A program made the position numbers and the translations under genes. Of a DNA stretch of 7,323 nt, positions 6,239 to 7,323 are shown one piece after another. The notes under the pieces were generated by a model, which did no database searches, was not told the DNA's origin, and worked only from the letters and a program-made list of their open reading frames with translations. The DNA is from an uncultured Ignavibacteria bacterium (lineage in GTDB: Bacteria > Bacteroidota > Ignavibacteria > Ignavibacteriales > Ignavibacteriaceae). Within the stretch, counting starts at the first letter, position 1. Each line of letters opens with the position of its first letter. The DNA lies in the NCBI GenBank assembly GCA_937996765.1, contig CALKUG010000532.1, forward strand, positions 1-7,323, written 5' to 3'.

Positions 6239-7323
6239 CACTCCGCTCCTATCAATTTTGATTGAGAAAGCAGATAACGCCTCTTCTCTAATATTCTATC
6301 TGCATCAGCATCTAATCTTTTCATTGCCTCGGTATTTGTGATTATACCTTTTGAAGCAACTTCGGCATGCTGCTGCAATTTCGAAAAAACAATCTGCTCC
6401 CATTCTGCAATTTTTGGGGTAGGCACAACAAAATCAAACTGCGTTCTGAAGGCTGCCATATAAGGATTCCCTCTAAGCCGCTCATCATCCCAAGCATCTT
6501 TAACCGCCGGTAAATCATAGAGTAAATCGAAGAAAGTCAATTGGGTAGATTTTTCAGAAAGGTATTCAATAAACTTCCACATTTCGATTTTGTGTTTCGA
6601 TTTTTTATTTACCACTAACGAGGAACCACCTGCTAACGATACGCCTGGATAACTGTTAACTCCAGGCAATGGAGCTGTAGCCCAAGCATCTGCTAACTCG
6701 CCTGACATATGTTTTTTAAACTCAATGATGTTCCAGGGACCGGATATATACATTGTTATGTATTCTTTTTTAAATGCATCGTAGATATTGGTTACCTGCG
6801 AGAGTCCGGGTGGGGTTAAATCTTCACGATAAAATTGCATTGCAAAATCAAATGCTTTCAAAAACTCCGGAGCACTAAAATTGCCATAAGAACTATTATC
6901 CTTAAGCATATTAGCACCGTTTTGCAAACCAAATATTACAAAATGTGGCCATTCGTTTGTGGGTATGTAAATAGGGTAAGTGTCTATTCCCTTTGCATTC
7001 TTTTTAATGGCGCGAGAAACCTCTAATAACTCCTCCCAGGTAGTGGGAGGTAAAGGATACCCTGCTCGCTCCATCACATCTTTTCTATAAAAAAGAACTC
7101 GTGTATCAACATACCATGGTATGCCCATTATTTTTTTGTTCATAACGTTTGTTTCCCAAATACCTGCGAAATAACGTTCGGGTTTAACTGTATTACTATG
7201 AGAAACGAGTTCATTGAGTTCTTCAATTGCCTGTATAGCCGTAAACTGTGGTATCCATGTATTACCAAGCTGAAACCCGTCGGGTAGATTGTCTGCGGCA
7301 AATGCGGTTATCAATTTCTCCTG
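6238..7323 (-). CDS. Family 1 extracellular solute-binding protein of a sugar ABC importer (5' end outside window)
   Basis: The frame is open to the right edge and ends in TGA at 6240-6238, giving 361 residues. It starts inside the protein (QEKLITAFAADNLPDGF), so the signal peptide and first strand, roughly 50-80 residues, are missing; the TTG at 7314 is an internal leucine codon, not a start. Family features include LGNTWIPQF near the start, then IPWYVDTRVLFYRKDVME, the hinge-region PPTTWEELLEVSRAIKK, YISGPWNI, and the late LAGGSSLVVNKKSKHK segment before the C-terminal helices. The protein captures a sugar in the periplasm, or as a membrane-tethered lipoprotein, and delivers it to the two permeases encoded directly downstream. 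Aromatic residues are plentiful, as in sugar-binding pockets, but the ligand cannot be named. Overlap with the first permease (TGATG) indicates coupled expression. Confidence 0.94.
   Translation of the reverse strand, partial: QEKLITAFAADNLPDGFQLGNTWIPQFTAIQAIEELNELVSHSNTVKPERYFAGIWETNVMNKKIMGIPWYVDTRVLFYRKDVMERAGYPLPPTTWEELLEVSRAIKKNAKGIDTYPIYIPTNEWPHFVIFGLQNGANMLKDNSSYGNFSAPEFLKAFDFAMQFYREDLTPPGLSQVTNIYDAFKKEYITMYISGPWNIIEFKKHMSGELADAWATAPLPGVNSYPGVSLAGGSSLVVNKKSKHKIEMWKFIEYLSEKSTQLTFFDLLYDLPAVKDAWDDERLRGNPYMAAFRTQFDFVVPTPKIAEWEQIVFSKLQQHAEVASKGIITNTEAMKRLDADADRILEKRRYLLSQSKLIGAE

Overview
All convincing genes in this window lie on the minus strand, so it reads biologically from right to left. 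Base composition is AT-leaning. Two features point to the Bacteroidota/Chlorobi (FCB) group: a secreted protein ending in a type IX secretion (Por) sorting domain with the 'YPNPFNPST' signature, and a TonB-dependent receptor with an N-terminal carboxypeptidase-regulatory-like domain. The 'NYPNPFNPST' form, Shine-Dalgarno-like sites before most genes, a sigma70-like promoter and the absence of a SusD partner fit Ignavibacteria (Ignavibacterium/Melioribacter relatives) better than classical Bacteroidia. This placement is an inference from sequence style, not a database result.

Right part (4539-7323): the inner-membrane half of a carbohydrate ABC importer. It holds a family 1 extracellular solute-binding protein (5' end outside the window), a MalF/UgpA-type permease and a MalG/UgpE-type permease. 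The three are translationally coupled through 1- and 4-base stop/start overlaps. The ATPase subunit is not in the window.

Middle (4298-4538): a 241-bp regulatory gap. It contains a sigma70-like promoter (TTACAA, 17 bp, TATAAA) whose spacer is almost filled by a near-perfect LacI-family palindrome (ATGTAAACGATTACAT on the + strand). Downstream of it, but upstream of the next gene, is a strong hairpin followed by a T-rich tract that looks like an intrinsic terminator. A 48-codon open frame runs from next to the predicted transcription start, through the hairpin, to an ATGA overlap with the next gene.

Left part (1-4297): the cell-envelope half. A secreted protein with two CBM9-like domains and a C-terminal type IX sorting domain is followed, after a 72-bp gap holding a perfect 11-bp terminator hairpin, by a TonB-dependent outer-membrane receptor that runs off the left edge. 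No room for a normal promoter exists between that hairpin and the receptor start.

Taken together this looks like a carbohydrate capture-and-import locus: surface glycan binding (CBM9-like protein), outer-membrane transport (TonB receptor), periplasmic capture (SBP) and inner-membrane import (two permeases). A LacI-type regulator encoded elsewhere probably controls the envelope genes. The most unusual aspect is that each of the two envelope genes sits directly behind a terminator-like hairpin, which suggests attenuation or stepped expression. I saw no tRNA, rRNA, CRISPR array, insertion sequence or phage gene.
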